This document shows, piece by piece, positions 24,535 through 33,856 of a DNA stretch of 64,000 nt (position 1 is the stretch's first letter; every line of letters begins with the position of its first letter). The stretch is from the NCBI GenBank assembly GCA_964525555.1, contig CAZGHN010000013.1, forward strand, positions 1 through 64,000, in the 5' to 3' direction. The position numbers were made by a program, and so were the translations under genes. The notes beneath the pieces were generated by a model. It searched no databases. It saw only the letters and a list, made by a program, of their open reading frames with translations, and was not told where the DNA came from. The DNA is from JAFGHJ01 sp964525555 (GTDB taxonomy: Bacteria > Hydrothermota > UBA3072).

Positions 24535-25489
24535 TCCTCTTTATCTTACAGGCCTGGTTTTAGTCCCTCTTTTCTATTTTCTACAAAAGAAAAGAAGTAA
24601 CCCCTCTATCCTTTATTCCGACACCTATTCTCTGGGATTAAAACCAGCAGGCGAAATATATACAAACTTAAGAAATTACCTTTTGTTACCAATTTTAATC
24701 TTAATGTTCATCGGACTTGCGCGTCCACAAAGGGGATACGAAACAGAAATTATAAATAAAGAAGGGATCGATATCGTAATCGTTATGGATATATCAGGCT
24801 CTATGAGAGCTGCGGATTTTAAGCCCAATCGGATGGAGGCAGCGAAGAAACTGGGAAGTGAATTCATAGATATGCGCAGTGGAGACAGAATAGGACTGGT
24901 TGTCTACGCACGAGAAGGTCTGATCCTTGCCCCTTTAACTCTCGACCACGACTTAATCAAGCAACAGATCGAGTCTCTCAAATTCGATCTTCTTCCTGAC
25001 GGAACCGCAATAGGAATGGGTATAACCTATGGAACTTTTATCCTGTCCGGTTCGACTAGTAAAAATAAAATCATGGTGCTTCTTACAGATGGAAGGAACA
25101 ATGCCGGCAATATAGATCCAGAGGCTGCGGCAAAAAACGCTCTCGAGGCTGGCATAAAGATTTACACGATCGGAATAGGAGAAAGAGGCCCGGTGCCTTA
25201 TCCTGTACAGAATGCTTTAGGAATAACACACTACGCGAACGCAGATTTCGAAATAAACGAAGAAGTCCTGGAAAAAATCGCGGACGAAACGAGAGGAAAA
25301 TATTTCCGTGCAACTTCCAGCGAAACCCTTAAAGAAATTTATGAAATAATAGATAAAATGGAAACAACAATTTTTAAAGTCGAAAAGCTCGCCAAATATA
25401 GAGAGAAATTACACCTTGTCCTTATACCTGCGGTAATTTTATTTATGGTTATTTTTATAGAACCGGTCGCTTCAAGGAGAATACCATGA
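24518..25489 (+). CDS. batA: BatA, VWA-domain membrane protein
   Basis: 323 residues. Two N-terminal membrane segments are followed by a von Willebrand A domain with an intact MIDAS motif (VMDISGSMRAADF, with Thr and Asp in PDGTAIGMG and LLTDGRNNAG), then a C-terminal membrane helix. It is a core Bat protein, part of the Bacteroides aerotolerance-type set. The stop overlaps the batB start by 4 bp. Confidence 0.93.
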   Translation: MIHFNNPLYLTGLVLVPLFYFLQKKRSNPSILYSDTYSLGLKPAGEIYTNLRNYLLLPILILMFIGLARPQRGYETEIINKEGIDIVIVMDISGSMRAADFKPNRMEAAKKLGSEFIDMRSGDRIGLVVYAREGLILAPLTLDHDLIKQQIESLKFDLLPDGTAIGMGITYGTFILSGSTSKNKIMVLLTDGRNNAGNIDPEAAAKNALEAGIKIYTIGIGERGPVPYPVQNALGITHYANADFEINEEVLEKIADETRGKYFRATSSETLKEIYEIIDKMETTIFKVEKLAKYREKLHLVLIPAVILFMVIFIEPVASRRIP

Positions 25490-26475
25490 ATTGGACTTCC
25501 CCATTTTATCTCAATTTCCTATGGTTCGTGCCGATGGTAGTCTCACTGGTGTTCTACGTAAGACAGAGGAATAAAAAAATACTAAAAAAGATTGCAGATA
25601 AAAACCTGCGGGGAGTTATATGGAAAGAAGATAGAAAAAAATCTTTATGGAGAGAAATACTGCTGATCGCTTCACTTACACTTTTAATCATCGCATCGGC
25701 CAGGCCAAGATGGGGAAAACAGCTGACTATTACTCAGGTAGAAGGATATAATGTGGTTTTCGCGCTCGACGCTTCATCCAGCATGCTCGCTCAGGACGTA
25801 AAAGGAGGGCGTCTCAACAAAGCCAAAGAATCCATCAAAGCAGCACTGAATCAGCTGCCTGGAAGCCGCTTCGGACTCGTTGCGTTCTCCGGTAATGCTT
25901 ATATATTATGCCCTCTGACTACCGACGTAAATTCTTTCCGTTTATTTATTGATATGGTAGAACCTTCGCTTATACCTACGGAAGGAACGGATATTGGTGG
26001 CGCAATAAGAAAATCCATGGAATTATTTTCCGAAAAGATAAGCGGTTCAAAAATCATTATCCTGGTAACCGACGGAGAAAACACGCGGGGAGACCCGAGG
26101 GTGGATGCCTTAAATGCCAGAAAAGAAGGAATAAAAATATTTACGATTTCCGCAGGAACAAAGGAAGGCGCTCCTATCCCAAAATACAACGAAGAGGGGA
26201 AATTTTCAGAGTACCTGAAAGACGATAACGGCAAACCCCATATATCCATCGTAAACCAAGATATGCTGAAATTAATCGCAAGGGCCGGAGACGGAGCTTT
26301 TCTTGAGGGTGAGGGCGTAGAATTGGGTATTTTAATCAAATTATTCAAGGGCCTAAAAACCGGAGAATTTTCTTCGGAAAAAGTCGAACATTACCAGGAA
26401 AAATATATTTTCTTCTTGATACCCTCTCTTTTATTTCTTATAATTGCAATTCTCATTAAAACGGGGAAGGAATGA
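25486..26475 (+). CDS. batB: BatB, VWA-domain membrane protein
   Basis: 329 residues, paralogous to BatA: membrane segments at ~7-25 and ~55-75, a VWA domain with MIDAS ALDASSSMLAQDV, PTEGTDIGG and LVTDGENTRG, and a terminal helix. BatA and BatB usually form a complex in the inner membrane with their VWA domains in the periplasm. The stop overlaps batC by 4 bp. Confidence 0.93.
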   Translation: MNWTSPFYLNFLWFVPMVVSLVFYVRQRNKKILKKIADKNLRGVIWKEDRKKSLWREILLIASLTLLIIASARPRWGKQLTITQVEGYNVVFALDASSSMLAQDVKGGRLNKAKESIKAALNQLPGSRFGLVAFSGNAYILCPLTTDVNSFRLFIDMVEPSLIPTEGTDIGGAIRKSMELFSEKISGSKIIILVTDGENTRGDPRVDALNARKEGIKIFTISAGTKEGAPIPKYNEEGKFSEYLKDDNGKPHISIVNQDMLKLIARAGDGAFLEGEGVELGILIKLFKGLKTGEFSSEKVEHYQEKYIFFLIPSLLFLIIAILIKTGKE

Positions 26476-27059
26476 TACTGCTTTTTTTAATCGCTCTTGA
26501 TGTATCACCTCTAGTTAATAAAGCCAACAAGCTTTACGAAAAAGAAAAGTATGAAGAAGCTTACGAAATATATAAAGATGCCTCGATTCTATACCCGGAC
26601 AACGAAAAAATAAAATTTAATATGGCTGATTGCGCGTACGAATTGAAAAGATTCAGAGAAGCCGGCGATGAATTCGCGCGTCTTACTATATCCAAAGATA
26701 AAGATTTGCGTGAAAAAAGTTTTTATAATCTTGGAAACGTTTTCATGGAGGCAAAACAGTACGATGAAGCTATATCTGCATACAAACAGGCTTTACTTTT
26801 AAAATCAAAAGATGGGCGAGCGAAAAGAAACCTTGAAATAGCTAAAATGATGAAAGACCAGCAGAAAAAAAATAAGGACAAAAACAAAGATGAAGAAAAT
26901 AAACAACAACAGCAGCAGAAACAGAAACAACCCCAACAACAACCCCAGCCTACACAGCAGGATAAAATCAACGAAGCTCTTAAAAACGAACAGAAAAAAA
27001 CAATGAAGGAAGCCCTTAAGCGTAAAGGAGGAAGGGAAGAAAACGCCGGGAAATGGTGA
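26472..27059 (+). CDS. batC: BatC, TPR protein
   Basis: 195 residues: a short signal-like start, three to four TPR units (YEEAYEIYKDASILYPDN, YDEAISAYKQALLLKSKD) and a Lys/Gln-rich tail (runs of Q around residues 145-165). TPR proteins with this Gln-rich tail are typical BatC scaffolds. It overlaps batD by 7 bp. Confidence 0.88.
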   Translation: MILLFLIALDVSPLVNKANKLYEKEKYEEAYEIYKDASILYPDNEKIKFNMADCAYELKRFREAGDEFARLTISKDKDLREKSFYNLGNVFMEAKQYDEAISAYKQALLLKSKDGRAKRNLEIAKMMKDQQKKNKDKNKDEENKQQQQQKQKQPQQQPQPTQQDKINEALKNEQKKTMKEALKRKGGREENAGKW

Positions 27060-28744
27060 TATTATTACTCTTATCTTTAACGTTTACAGCCTCGGTGGAT
27101 AATACGATTGTACCTGTAGGAGAATCATTCAATGTAAGTGTTTCCATCGAAGGAGAAAATCTTTCAGGCGTAGGAGAACCCTCCTCACCGAATATTCCGG
27201 GGATAGATATTCTTGGCTCTTCAAGGTCTCAATCCACGCAAATTAACTTTATCAACGGAAAACTTAACAAATCTACAAGCCTCATATACGATTATCAGAT
27301 GATTGCGAAAAAAGAGGGGACTTTCACAATCCCTTCTTTTACCTTAAAACACAGCGGAAAAACTTATTCCACAGAACCTATAAAGATAACTGTTACCAAA
27401 GGCGTAAACCGAAAAAACGTAAAGCCTGACAGATATTATGACACGGAAACGGAAGCCGGAGAGTTCAGGTCTGTTTTCCTCGAAAGTCAGGTTTCAAAAA
27501 GTTCATTATATCCCGGAGAACCCTTGATTGTGACCCACTATCTCTACGCGAAAACCAACCTTGCTGATGTACAGATGACCGGTTTCCCAAGCTATGAAAA
27601 CGTCTGGGTGGAAAACATACAATCCCCCACAAGATTGACAACAACAAGAGCGACAAAAAACGGGATCAGCTATCAAAGAGCTCTGATAAAACAGGACATT
27701 TTGTTCCCTCTCGGAGAAAAGGACGTAGTTATCAATCCGTTTTCTATGCAGGTCTTAGTAAGAGGAGACATGTTTTCCTTCTTTGGAGAAAGAAAAACAA
27801 TTTCATCTGAAGGAAAAACAATAAGAGTCAAATCATTCCCTCTCGATCGTCCCGAGGGGTTTAAGGACGCGGTCGGTAACTTTACGATATCCGCGCAGAT
27901 TGACACTTCAAACATTAAAGTAGATGCTCCTTTCACGCTAAAAGTTATAATAAAAGGAGAAGGAAATTTAAATCTATTATCGGCGCCTAATTTCCCTGAA
28001 ACAAGGAAGCTCACAACTTACGATCCGGAGTCAAGCGTAAACACTAAAGTCTCTGGAGGTTCTTTGAAAGGGGAAAGGACTTTCACCTATCTTATAACTC
28101 CTAAAGTCTCGGGAATAATCCAAATTCCCGAGATAAAATGGGCTTATTTCGATATTAAAAACAAAAAATTCGCAGAGGGGAAAATAGGACCATGGCAACT
28201 AAAGGTAAGACCCGGAAGCGAGCTAACAGGAGAAGAAGAAACATCCAAAATAAACAAAGATATCGCCTATATCTTACCGGTAGCGAATAAAAATGTCTCG
28301 CTTATGCCTAAATTCTTTCCTTTGTACTTCCTACCTTCTATTCTATTTCTTCTTTTATCAGCCTATTATGTTATGGATGTAAAAAAGACAAAAGTAGACA
28401 GAAGATACGCGAGTTTAAAAGCGATTCCGAGGCAATTAAAAAGTGGCTTCAAAAAATTAGAAAAAGAAATAGCCGCCAACAATCCCGTACAATTTTACGA
28501 GGATTTAACACGGCTTCTTTTAAAATTCATTAAATTGAAATTCCATCTAGAACCTTTCGGGATGACTAAGAAAGATATCATCTTAGAGCTACGCGAAAAG
28601 AAAGTCCCTGAAACAATACTGCCATCACTTAAAGAACTACTGGAGAGAAGTGAAGCCGTACGTTTCACTTCATTAAAGCTGGAAAAGAAGGAAATGAGCG
28701 ACGATTTAAAGATAGCAAAAGAGGTAATCAATGCTTTATATTAA
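27053..28744 (+). CDS. batD: BatD, oxygen-tolerance protein
   Basis: 563 residues: a signal peptide, three Ig-like modules in the periplasm (for example SVDNTIVPVGESFNVSVSIEG and LYPGEPLIVTHYLYAKTNL), a membrane helix at about 424-441 and a cytoplasmic helical tail. This is the BatD architecture. It lies between batC and batE in the usual order, with overlaps on both sides. Confidence 0.9.
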   Translation: MVILLLLSLTFTASVDNTIVPVGESFNVSVSIEGENLSGVGEPSSPNIPGIDILGSSRSQSTQINFINGKLNKSTSLIYDYQMIAKKEGTFTIPSFTLKHSGKTYSTEPIKITVTKGVNRKNVKPDRYYDTETEAGEFRSVFLESQVSKSSLYPGEPLIVTHYLYAKTNLADVQMTGFPSYENVWVENIQSPTRLTTTRATKNGISYQRALIKQDILFPLGEKDVVINPFSMQVLVRGDMFSFFGERKTISSEGKTIRVKSFPLDRPEGFKDAVGNFTISAQIDTSNIKVDAPFTLKVIIKGEGNLNLLSAPNFPETRKLTTYDPESSVNTKVSGGSLKGERTFTYLITPKVSGIIQIPEIKWAYFDIKNKKFAEGKIGPWQLKVRPGSELTGEEETSKINKDIAYILPVANKNVSLMPKFFPLYFLPSILFLLLSAYYVMDVKKTKVDRRYASLKAIPRQLKSGFKKLEKEIAANNPVQFYEDLTRLLLKFIKLKFHLEPFGMTKKDIILELREKKVPETILPSLKELLERSEAVRFTSLKLEKKEMSDDLKIAKEVINALY

Positions 28745-29441
28745 TCTCCTCCTTCTGCTCTCACAGTCCTCGGTGTCCGCGGAAGAATGTTATAAAAAAG
28801 GCGAATATGGGGAAGCGCTCGTAAGATACGAGAAATATCTCGATAAAGGGATACAAAATCCCGAAGTGTATTTAAATATCGGAAACTGCTATTACAGAAT
28901 GGGTAATTTTGGAGAGAGCCTGTTATATTACAGAAAAGCATGGTTTCTCTCTCCCGGCAATCAAAATATTATAAATAATATTTCCCTGTTCGCAAAAAAA
29001 ACCGCGAACCCCAACCCTTTTATTTCGTTTTTTTCGAAAGTAATCGATCAAATTTCTCTCCGCCTATTTTCATATTTTCTAATTATATCCTTTACCCTTC
29101 TGGTAATCACCATTTCTATAAGGCTTATTCAGACGGTTAAACTAATCAATTTTCCGATTAATCCTTTACTTTTCTTATTCGGTTTATTCTTTATTTTCTC
29201 TCTTTTAGGATTTTCCGTCTGGTTTGGGAGGGCAAGATCAAGGTGGGTCGTTACAACAGAAACTACCATAGCCTACAGCGGCCCTGACGAGGAATTCAAG
29301 GAATTAATGCGAGTGGACGAAGCGGAAGAAGGTTCTCTTGTGAGAGAAGACGACGGATGGTGGCTCGTTCATTTTCGTTCAGGAGCAGGCGGCTGGATCG
29401 ATTCGACAACCGCCGCGCTTGTAATTCCTGAACTTAAATAG
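28731..29441 (+). CDS. batE: BatE, TPR and SH3-type membrane protein
   Basis: 236 residues: a signal segment, TPR repeats (YGEALVRYEKYLDKG, FGESLLYYRKAWFLSPGN), two membrane helices (about 110-130 and 140-160), and a C-terminal SH3-like fold (WVVTTETTIAYSGP, VREDDGWWLVHF, GGWIDS). This matches BatE. It is the last operon gene and converges on the DUF456 gene. Confidence 0.88.
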   Translation: MLYINLLLLLSQSSVSAEECYKKGEYGEALVRYEKYLDKGIQNPEVYLNIGNCYYRMGNFGESLLYYRKAWFLSPGNQNIINNISLFAKKTANPNPFISFFSKVIDQISLRLFSYFLIISFTLLVITISIRLIQTVKLINFPINPLLFLFGLFFIFSLLGFSVWFGRARSRWVVTTETTIAYSGPDEEFKELMRVDEAEEGSLVREDDGWWLVHFRSGAGGWIDSTTAALVIPELK

Positions 29442-29480
29442 CCATAGAGACGCAGAGAACACAGAGAAAAAAAGAAATTG
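29441..29480. repeat. Dispersed 'cagagaacacagag' repeat
   Basis: The phrase ccatagagacgcagagaacacagag follows the batE stop directly. It belongs to the family seen at 22530, 31990, 39140, 41835 and 51485. Confidence 0.6.
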
Positions 29481-29511
29481 TGTTGTTTAAAACCCCACAC
29501 TCCGCACCGAA

Positions 29512-29994
29512 TTAATGTTGTAAAAGACGAATAGTAAAAAAGGCGATCATCCCAAAAGATATAACAACTTTTAGAAAAGTTCCTCCGAAGAAACCTATAA
29601 CCGCGCCGGTTCCGGAACGGAAAGCTTCTTTTATTTTCTTTCCCACGATAAGCTCACCGATTAAAGCGCCTAACAGCGGACCCAAGACCAGTCCCCAGGG
29701 AATAAAAAACACGCCGATAACCGCACCGATGAAAGCTCCTATGAATCCAAGTTTGGAAGCGCCGAATTTCTTAGAACCTATGGAACTTGTAATATATTCT
29801 ATCACAACCGAAAACACAGTTAGTATAAGAAAAATAATAACAAGATTTCTGGAAATTATTGTAAATCCGGATAACCATGCATAAATGTATATTCCGGCAA
29901 AAACTAAAGGAGTACCAGGAAGCATAGGCAAAATGCATCCAATAAGGCCTACCAACATAATAAGATAACAACAAATTAAAATAAATATATGCAT
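29512..29994 (-). CDS. DUF456 family membrane protein
   Basis: 160 residues, four to five hydrophobic helices rich in glycine (GCILPMLPGTPLVFAGIY, GAFIGAVIGVFFIPWGLVLG, GPLLGALIGELI), the DUF456 pattern. The function of the family is unknown. It begins 3 nt after the ffh stop and so is expressed from the ffh message. Confidence 0.88.
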   Translation of the reverse strand: MHIFILICCYLIMLVGLIGCILPMLPGTPLVFAGIYIYAWLSGFTIISRNLVIIFLILTVFSVVIEYITSSIGSKKFGASKLGFIGAFIGAVIGVFFIPWGLVLGPLLGALIGELIVGKKIKEAFRSGTGAVIGFFGGTFLKVVISFGMIAFFTIRLLQH

Positions 29995-29997
29995 AAA

Positions 29998-31305
29998 TTA
30001 TCTCAAGAAAGATGAAAGAGCAGAAGGTCCTCCTCTTCCCTTCATTTGTTTTATTAATTTTTGAGCCATCATGAATTCTTTAAGTAACCGGTTAATGTCT
30101 TGAACAGAAGTCCCACTTCCTTTCGCTATACGTTTCCTTCTTGATCCGTTCAATATGGAAGGATTTTTTCGCTCCTTTGGCGTCATAGATTGAATAATAG
30201 CTTCGGTTTTTATCATCTGTTTTTCATCCATTAACTTCTTTAAGCCTTTTCCTCCCGGAAACATATCAAGAATAGCATCGAGCGGCCCCATTTTCTTTAA
30301 TTGTTTTATCTGACCCAAAAAATCTTCCAGATCGATTTTCCCTTCCTGAATCTTCTTATGAAATTTTTCTACGTCTTCCTTCTCGATAGCTTTTTCCGCC
30401 TTTTCCTGAAGAGTTTTCAAATCTCCCATTCCTAGAATTCTCGAAGCAAGTCTCTCCGGGTGCAGAACTTCAAGAGCATCTGCTTTCTCTCCTATACCTA
30501 TAAATTTTATCGGTTTGCCCGTAACTTTCCTCATCGAAAGCGCAGCTCCACCCCTTGCATCACCATCCATCTTGGTAAGAATAATACCGGTTATCCCTAA
30601 AGCTTCCTCAAATTCTCTTGCAATATTTACAGCATCCTGCCCTGTCATCGAGTCCGCTACCAGGAGAATCTCGGAAGGATTAACCGTATCTTTTACTTTT
30701 TTAATCTGTTCTATCATTTCCTTATCAATATGAAGCCTTCCGGCTGTATCGAATATAAGAGTATCGTACCGCTTAAGTATAGAACGTGTAAGAGCCTGTT
30801 TGCAAAGTTTTACTTCATTATCGAATCTCTCGGAAAAATAAGGAAGGTTTTCTCTCTCTGCCATATCGCGAAGCTGTTCGAAAGCTGCGGGCCTTTTAAC
30901 ATCAGCAGGAATAAGAAAAGGGCTTCTTCCTTTACTCTTTAAGAAACTTCCTAGCTTTATCGCTGTGGTTGTTTTTCCCGATCCCTGCAGGCCCACGAGC
31001 AAAATAGAAGTCGGCTGTTTATCCAGCATAAGCGGCTCTGATTTCCCTATTAACCCTATAAGTTTTTCTCCAACAATTTGAATTATCATCTCGGCAGGAG
31101 TAAAACTATCATATATTTTTCGCTTCACCGCTTCGTTTTCAACTTCGGTAACAAAACTCTGAGCTACATTCAAATTCACATCTGCCTCAAGCAGAGCTTT
31201 TCTTATATCTCTCATACTTTCTTTAACCTGCGAAGCCGAAAGCCTTCCTTTGCCTGAGAGATTCCTCGCTATATCTTTTATCCTTTCGTTTAATTTATCA
31301 AACAT
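29998..31305 (-). CDS. ffh: Signal recognition particle GTPase Ffh
   Basis: 435 residues. The N domain is followed by a GTPase with G1 GLQGSGKTT, the DTAGRLHID block and TKMDGDARGG, then the methionine-rich M domain that binds 4.5S RNA and signal sequences (MTPKERKNPSILNGSRRKRIAKGSG). Together with SRP RNA it targets membrane proteins to the translocon. The M-domain tail is short. No SRP RNA gene was found nearby. The upstream promoter ends 7 nt before the ATG, so the mRNA is probably leaderless. Confidence 0.97.
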   Translation of the reverse strand: MFDKLNERIKDIARNLSGKGRLSASQVKESMRDIRKALLEADVNLNVAQSFVTEVENEAVKRKIYDSFTPAEMIIQIVGEKLIGLIGKSEPLMLDKQPTSILLVGLQGSGKTTTAIKLGSFLKSKGRSPFLIPADVKRPAAFEQLRDMAERENLPYFSERFDNEVKLCKQALTRSILKRYDTLIFDTAGRLHIDKEMIEQIKKVKDTVNPSEILLVADSMTGQDAVNIAREFEEALGITGIILTKMDGDARGGAALSMRKVTGKPIKFIGIGEKADALEVLHPERLASRILGMGDLKTLQEKAEKAIEKEDVEKFHKKIQEGKIDLEDFLGQIKQLKKMGPLDAILDMFPGGKGLKKLMDEKQMIKTEAIIQSMTPKERKNPSILNGSRRKRIAKGSGTSVQDINRLLKEFMMAQKLIKQMKGRGGPSALSSFLR

Positions 31306-31312
31306 ATGAGTA

Positions 31313-31340
31313 AATATAGGAGTGTTTTGTTTAATTGCAA
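31313..31340 (-). promoter_or_regulatory. Promoter of ffh (leaderless geometry)
   Basis: On the minus strand TTGCAA (31340-31335) and TATATT (31318-31313) are 16 nt apart. The ATG at 31305 follows after 7 nt with no ribosome site. Confidence 0.55.
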
Positions 31341-31399
31341 GGCACTTTTAGATAATTGAGCCATTAGTCTCTAGCCTCTAATCATAAGTCGATTCGTCC

Positions 31400-31428
31400 T
31401 TGACATAATTTAACAATATGCGTATTTA
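31400..31428 (+). promoter_or_regulatory. Promoter of the small lipoprotein-like gene
   Basis: TTGACA (31400-31405) and TATTTA (31423-31428) are 17 nt apart. Transcription would begin near 31435, downstream of the TTG at 31429, so ATG 31453 is the better start. Confidence 0.55.
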
Positions 31429-31452
31429 TTGAGTACTCTTCATGAGGAAAGA

Positions 31453-31941
31453 ATGAAAAGAATTACATATATTTTTTACATTTTAATATTTTTTATCTTT
31501 ACTGTACAAAGTTGCAGGCAAAGAGATTCTAATCAGAAACAACAGGAGATACAGATTTCTAAAATAGCCGCCGAAGAATATAAATCTGCCTTAAAACAAG
31601 CAGCAGAAAACAATCCGGAAGGACTTCTGAAACTTTATAAGATAGCATCTGACGATTTAACTTATACCGTTGAATATAGTGAGGTTGCAGGGGAAGATCT
31701 AATTCATTTCTTGTATTCTAAAACCGAGTTGTGGATAAGGACTTTTTCGAAAGTTGAATTGAGCGAATTTAAAACATATCTCGGTAAGACTGGTTTAGGA
31801 GTTTCAGAACTCCCAGAAGGAGTAACCTCAGATGGCCAATTAAAACAAATTATAGTTGATAATATAAAGAAGATTAAAGGTGATGAAAAAGAAACCGAAT
31901 TAATCGATTATATTCTAAAATTAATTAAAGAAAAACAATAG
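31453..31941 (+). CDS. Small exported (possible lipo-) protein of unknown function
   Basis: 162 residues from ATG 31453, which has GAGGAAAG directly upstream. The N-terminus is hydrophobic and ends FTVQSCRQRD. The cysteine position suggests a lipoprotein, although VQS is an imperfect lipobox. The mature part is helical and charged, with no motif I recognise. It stands alone between ffh and a glycosyltransferase. Confidence 0.75.
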   Translation: MKRITYIFYILIFFIFTVQSCRQRDSNQKQQEIQISKIAAEEYKSALKQAAENNPEGLLKLYKIASDDLTYTVEYSEVAGEDLIHFLYSKTELWIRTFSKVELSEFKTYLGKTGLGVSELPEGVTSDGQLKQIIVDNIKKIKGDEKETELIDYILKLIKEKQ

Positions 31942-31959
31942 ATAAAAACATTTGTTATA

Positions 31960-32045
31960 TTCGTGTCATCTGTTGTTAACTTAGCTATATGCTAAAAACA
32001 ATAAATATCCTCTGTGTCCTTCGAGTCTCTGTGTGAAATATTTTT
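31960..32045. repeat. Dispersed 'ctctgtgtcc' repeat
   Basis: Phrases ttcgtgtcatctgttgtt, tcctctgtgtccttcgag and tctctgtgtgaaat belong to the same intergenic family in the opposite orientation. No gene is seen between 31942 and 32143. Confidence 0.6.
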
Positions 32046-32106
32046 TTGGGGATTAGGATGGGATTCTCACCTTCTGACTCCTGGCTCCTGAATTCTGTTT
32101 TCCCGG

Positions 32107-32134
32107 TTGACATATCGAAAAAACCTTATATGTT
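32107..32134 (+). promoter_or_regulatory. Promoter of the GT4 gene (near-leaderless)
   Basis: TTGACA (32107-32112) with an imperfect TATGTT (32129-32134) 16 nt later. The ATG at 32144 is 9 nt beyond, and no ribosome site is present. Confidence 0.45.
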
Positions 32135-32143
32135 TTATAAATT

Positions 32144-33403
32144 ATGAAAGGTAACATAGGTTTTATTTCGACAAGATTCTCCGGTTTAGACGGGGTTTCC
32201 CTGGAAACTGCAAAATGGGCGAAAATTTTGGAAGATGAGGGATTTAACTGTTTCTATTTTGCAGGAGAACTCGACCGCCCGGAAGAAAAATCTTTCCTTG
32301 TTGAAAATGCCCACTTCCAACATCCGGATATAGTGGACATTTATAACGAATGTTTCGGCACAAATACCCGCAAAAATTCCGTCACAAGAGAAATACACGA
32401 AGTAAAAAAAGAGCTTAAAAGCGAAATCGTCAATTTCGTTAAAAAATTCGGTATAGATCTCCTAATCATTGAAAACGCTCTGACCATCCCTCTTAACATT
32501 CCTCTTGGAATAGCTATAACCGAATTTATCTCAGAAAATAAAATGCCGACAATCGCCCATCACCATGATTTTTACTGGGAAAGAAAGCGCCTTCTTGTAA
32601 ACGCAGTCGGAGAGTATCTTAATATGGCTTTTCCTCCAGTCTTACCTTCTATTCGCCATGTGGTAATTAACTCCAATGCGGATCGCGAGTTAAGCTATAG
32701 AACTGGAATATCAGCAACAATAATACCAAACGTACTGGATTTCGAAAAACCTCTTCCCCCTCCCGATGATTATGCGGCTGACGTTAGAGAAAATTTCGGA
32801 ATAGATAAAGGCGAATTACTTATTCTGCAGCCTACAAGAGTGGTTCCGAGAAAAGGAATAGAAAATGCTATCGAACTCACAAGTCGCTTAGGAAAAAAGG
32901 CAAAACTCGTTATATCTCATGCTTCAGGAGACGAAGGTTTCGGATACGAACAGCGTATTGTTGAGTATTCTAAGATACTGGGAGTGAAAACTTTATTTAT
33001 ATCAAAACGCATAAACGAACACAGAGAAACAAACGGTAAAGGAGAAAAAGTTTACACTATATGGGATATCTATCCCCATGCCGACCTTGTTACCTATCCT
33101 TCAACTTATGAAGGATTCGGAAACGCTTTCCTAGAAGCCATTTATTGTCATAAACCAATTGTTGTTAACAAATATGTGATTTTTATGTTAGATATAGAGC
33201 CAAAAGGATTTAAAGTTATAGCTCTGGACGGATATGTTAATGATGAAGCAGTTAAAAAAACAAAAGAAGTACTAGCGGACGCAGAAATAAGAGAAAAAAT
33301 GGTAAAGCATAATTATAGATTAGCCAAAAGGTATTTTTCTCTCTCAGTGCTACGCAGAAAACTCAAACATTTAATACGCGAAATCCTTTATTTCGAGACC
33401 TGA
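32144..33403 (+). CDS. Family 4 glycosyltransferase
   Basis: 419 residues, GT-B fold. The N-terminal acceptor domain contains GFISTRFSGLDGVSLETAKWA and HHHDFYWERKR. The C-terminal donor domain has LILQPTRVVPRKGIENAIEL and VTYPSTYEGFGNAFLEAIYC, the EX7E-type retaining motif of GT4. Sugar and acceptor are unknown. It stands alone, not in a visible polysaccharide cluster. Confidence 0.9.
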   Translation: MKGNIGFISTRFSGLDGVSLETAKWAKILEDEGFNCFYFAGELDRPEEKSFLVENAHFQHPDIVDIYNECFGTNTRKNSVTREIHEVKKELKSEIVNFVKKFGIDLLIIENALTIPLNIPLGIAITEFISENKMPTIAHHHDFYWERKRLLVNAVGEYLNMAFPPVLPSIRHVVINSNADRELSYRTGISATIIPNVLDFEKPLPPPDDYAADVRENFGIDKGELLILQPTRVVPRKGIENAIELTSRLGKKAKLVISHASGDEGFGYEQRIVEYSKILGVKTLFISKRINEHRETNGKGEKVYTIWDIYPHADLVTYPSTYEGFGNAFLEAIYCHKPIVVNKYVIFMLDIEPKGFKVIALDGYVNDEAVKKTKEVLADAEIREKMVKHNYRLAKRYFSLSVLRRKLKHLIREILYFET

Positions 33404-33484
33404 AAAAAGGATTAGAAGTAGTGCAAGTAAGCCATTCAAGGATTAAGTGATAAGTGGTAGGTTTTTTCTAACCCTTGCTTTTCA

Positions 33485-33540
33485 TAATTAATGTTTTTAA
33501 TTCATCATTCAAAATTAATAATTCAAAATTATTATAGTCC
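33485..33540. repeat. 'attcaaaattaataattc' intergenic repeat
   Basis: The sequence ttaattcatcattcaaaattaataattcaaaattatt is nearly repeated at 51525-51556 and related to 59385-59450 and its copy at 62190-62250. Confidence 0.65.
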
Positions 33541-33613
33541 TTAATCCTAGCTTGACTTCTTGCTTTTCTACTAATTCCTGCCTGACCCATTAAACTTGCT
33601 TCAAGAAGTCCTC

Positions 33614-33642
33614 TTGACACAGCAGCTTAGAAGCTTTATACT
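33614..33642 (+). promoter_or_regulatory. Strong promoter in front of a short broken frame
   Basis: TTGACA (33614-33619) and TATACT (33637-33642) are 17 nt apart. The first ATG (33656) opens only a 12-codon frame ending at TAG. The same frame then continues about 29 codons to a second stop, resembling a decayed gene. The transcript could also be the long leader of the propeller gene at 33857. The remainder of 33404-33856 shows only repeats. Confidence 0.5.
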
Positions 33643-33856
33643 ATTAATAAACACAATGATAGCAATTTTTACTATTCCACTATTAAAATATTAGAAACCT
33701 ACCCTAAGAAATACAAAAAAAATCGGATGGAAGGGTAAGAAGATAGTATACTTGAAAAATGGAAACGTTAAAAAAAGATAGAAAAAATTATTACCAGTTC
33801 TTCGAAGATAAAAACTTTTTATAAAGACAAAAATAAAATATATAATAAGGAGATAG

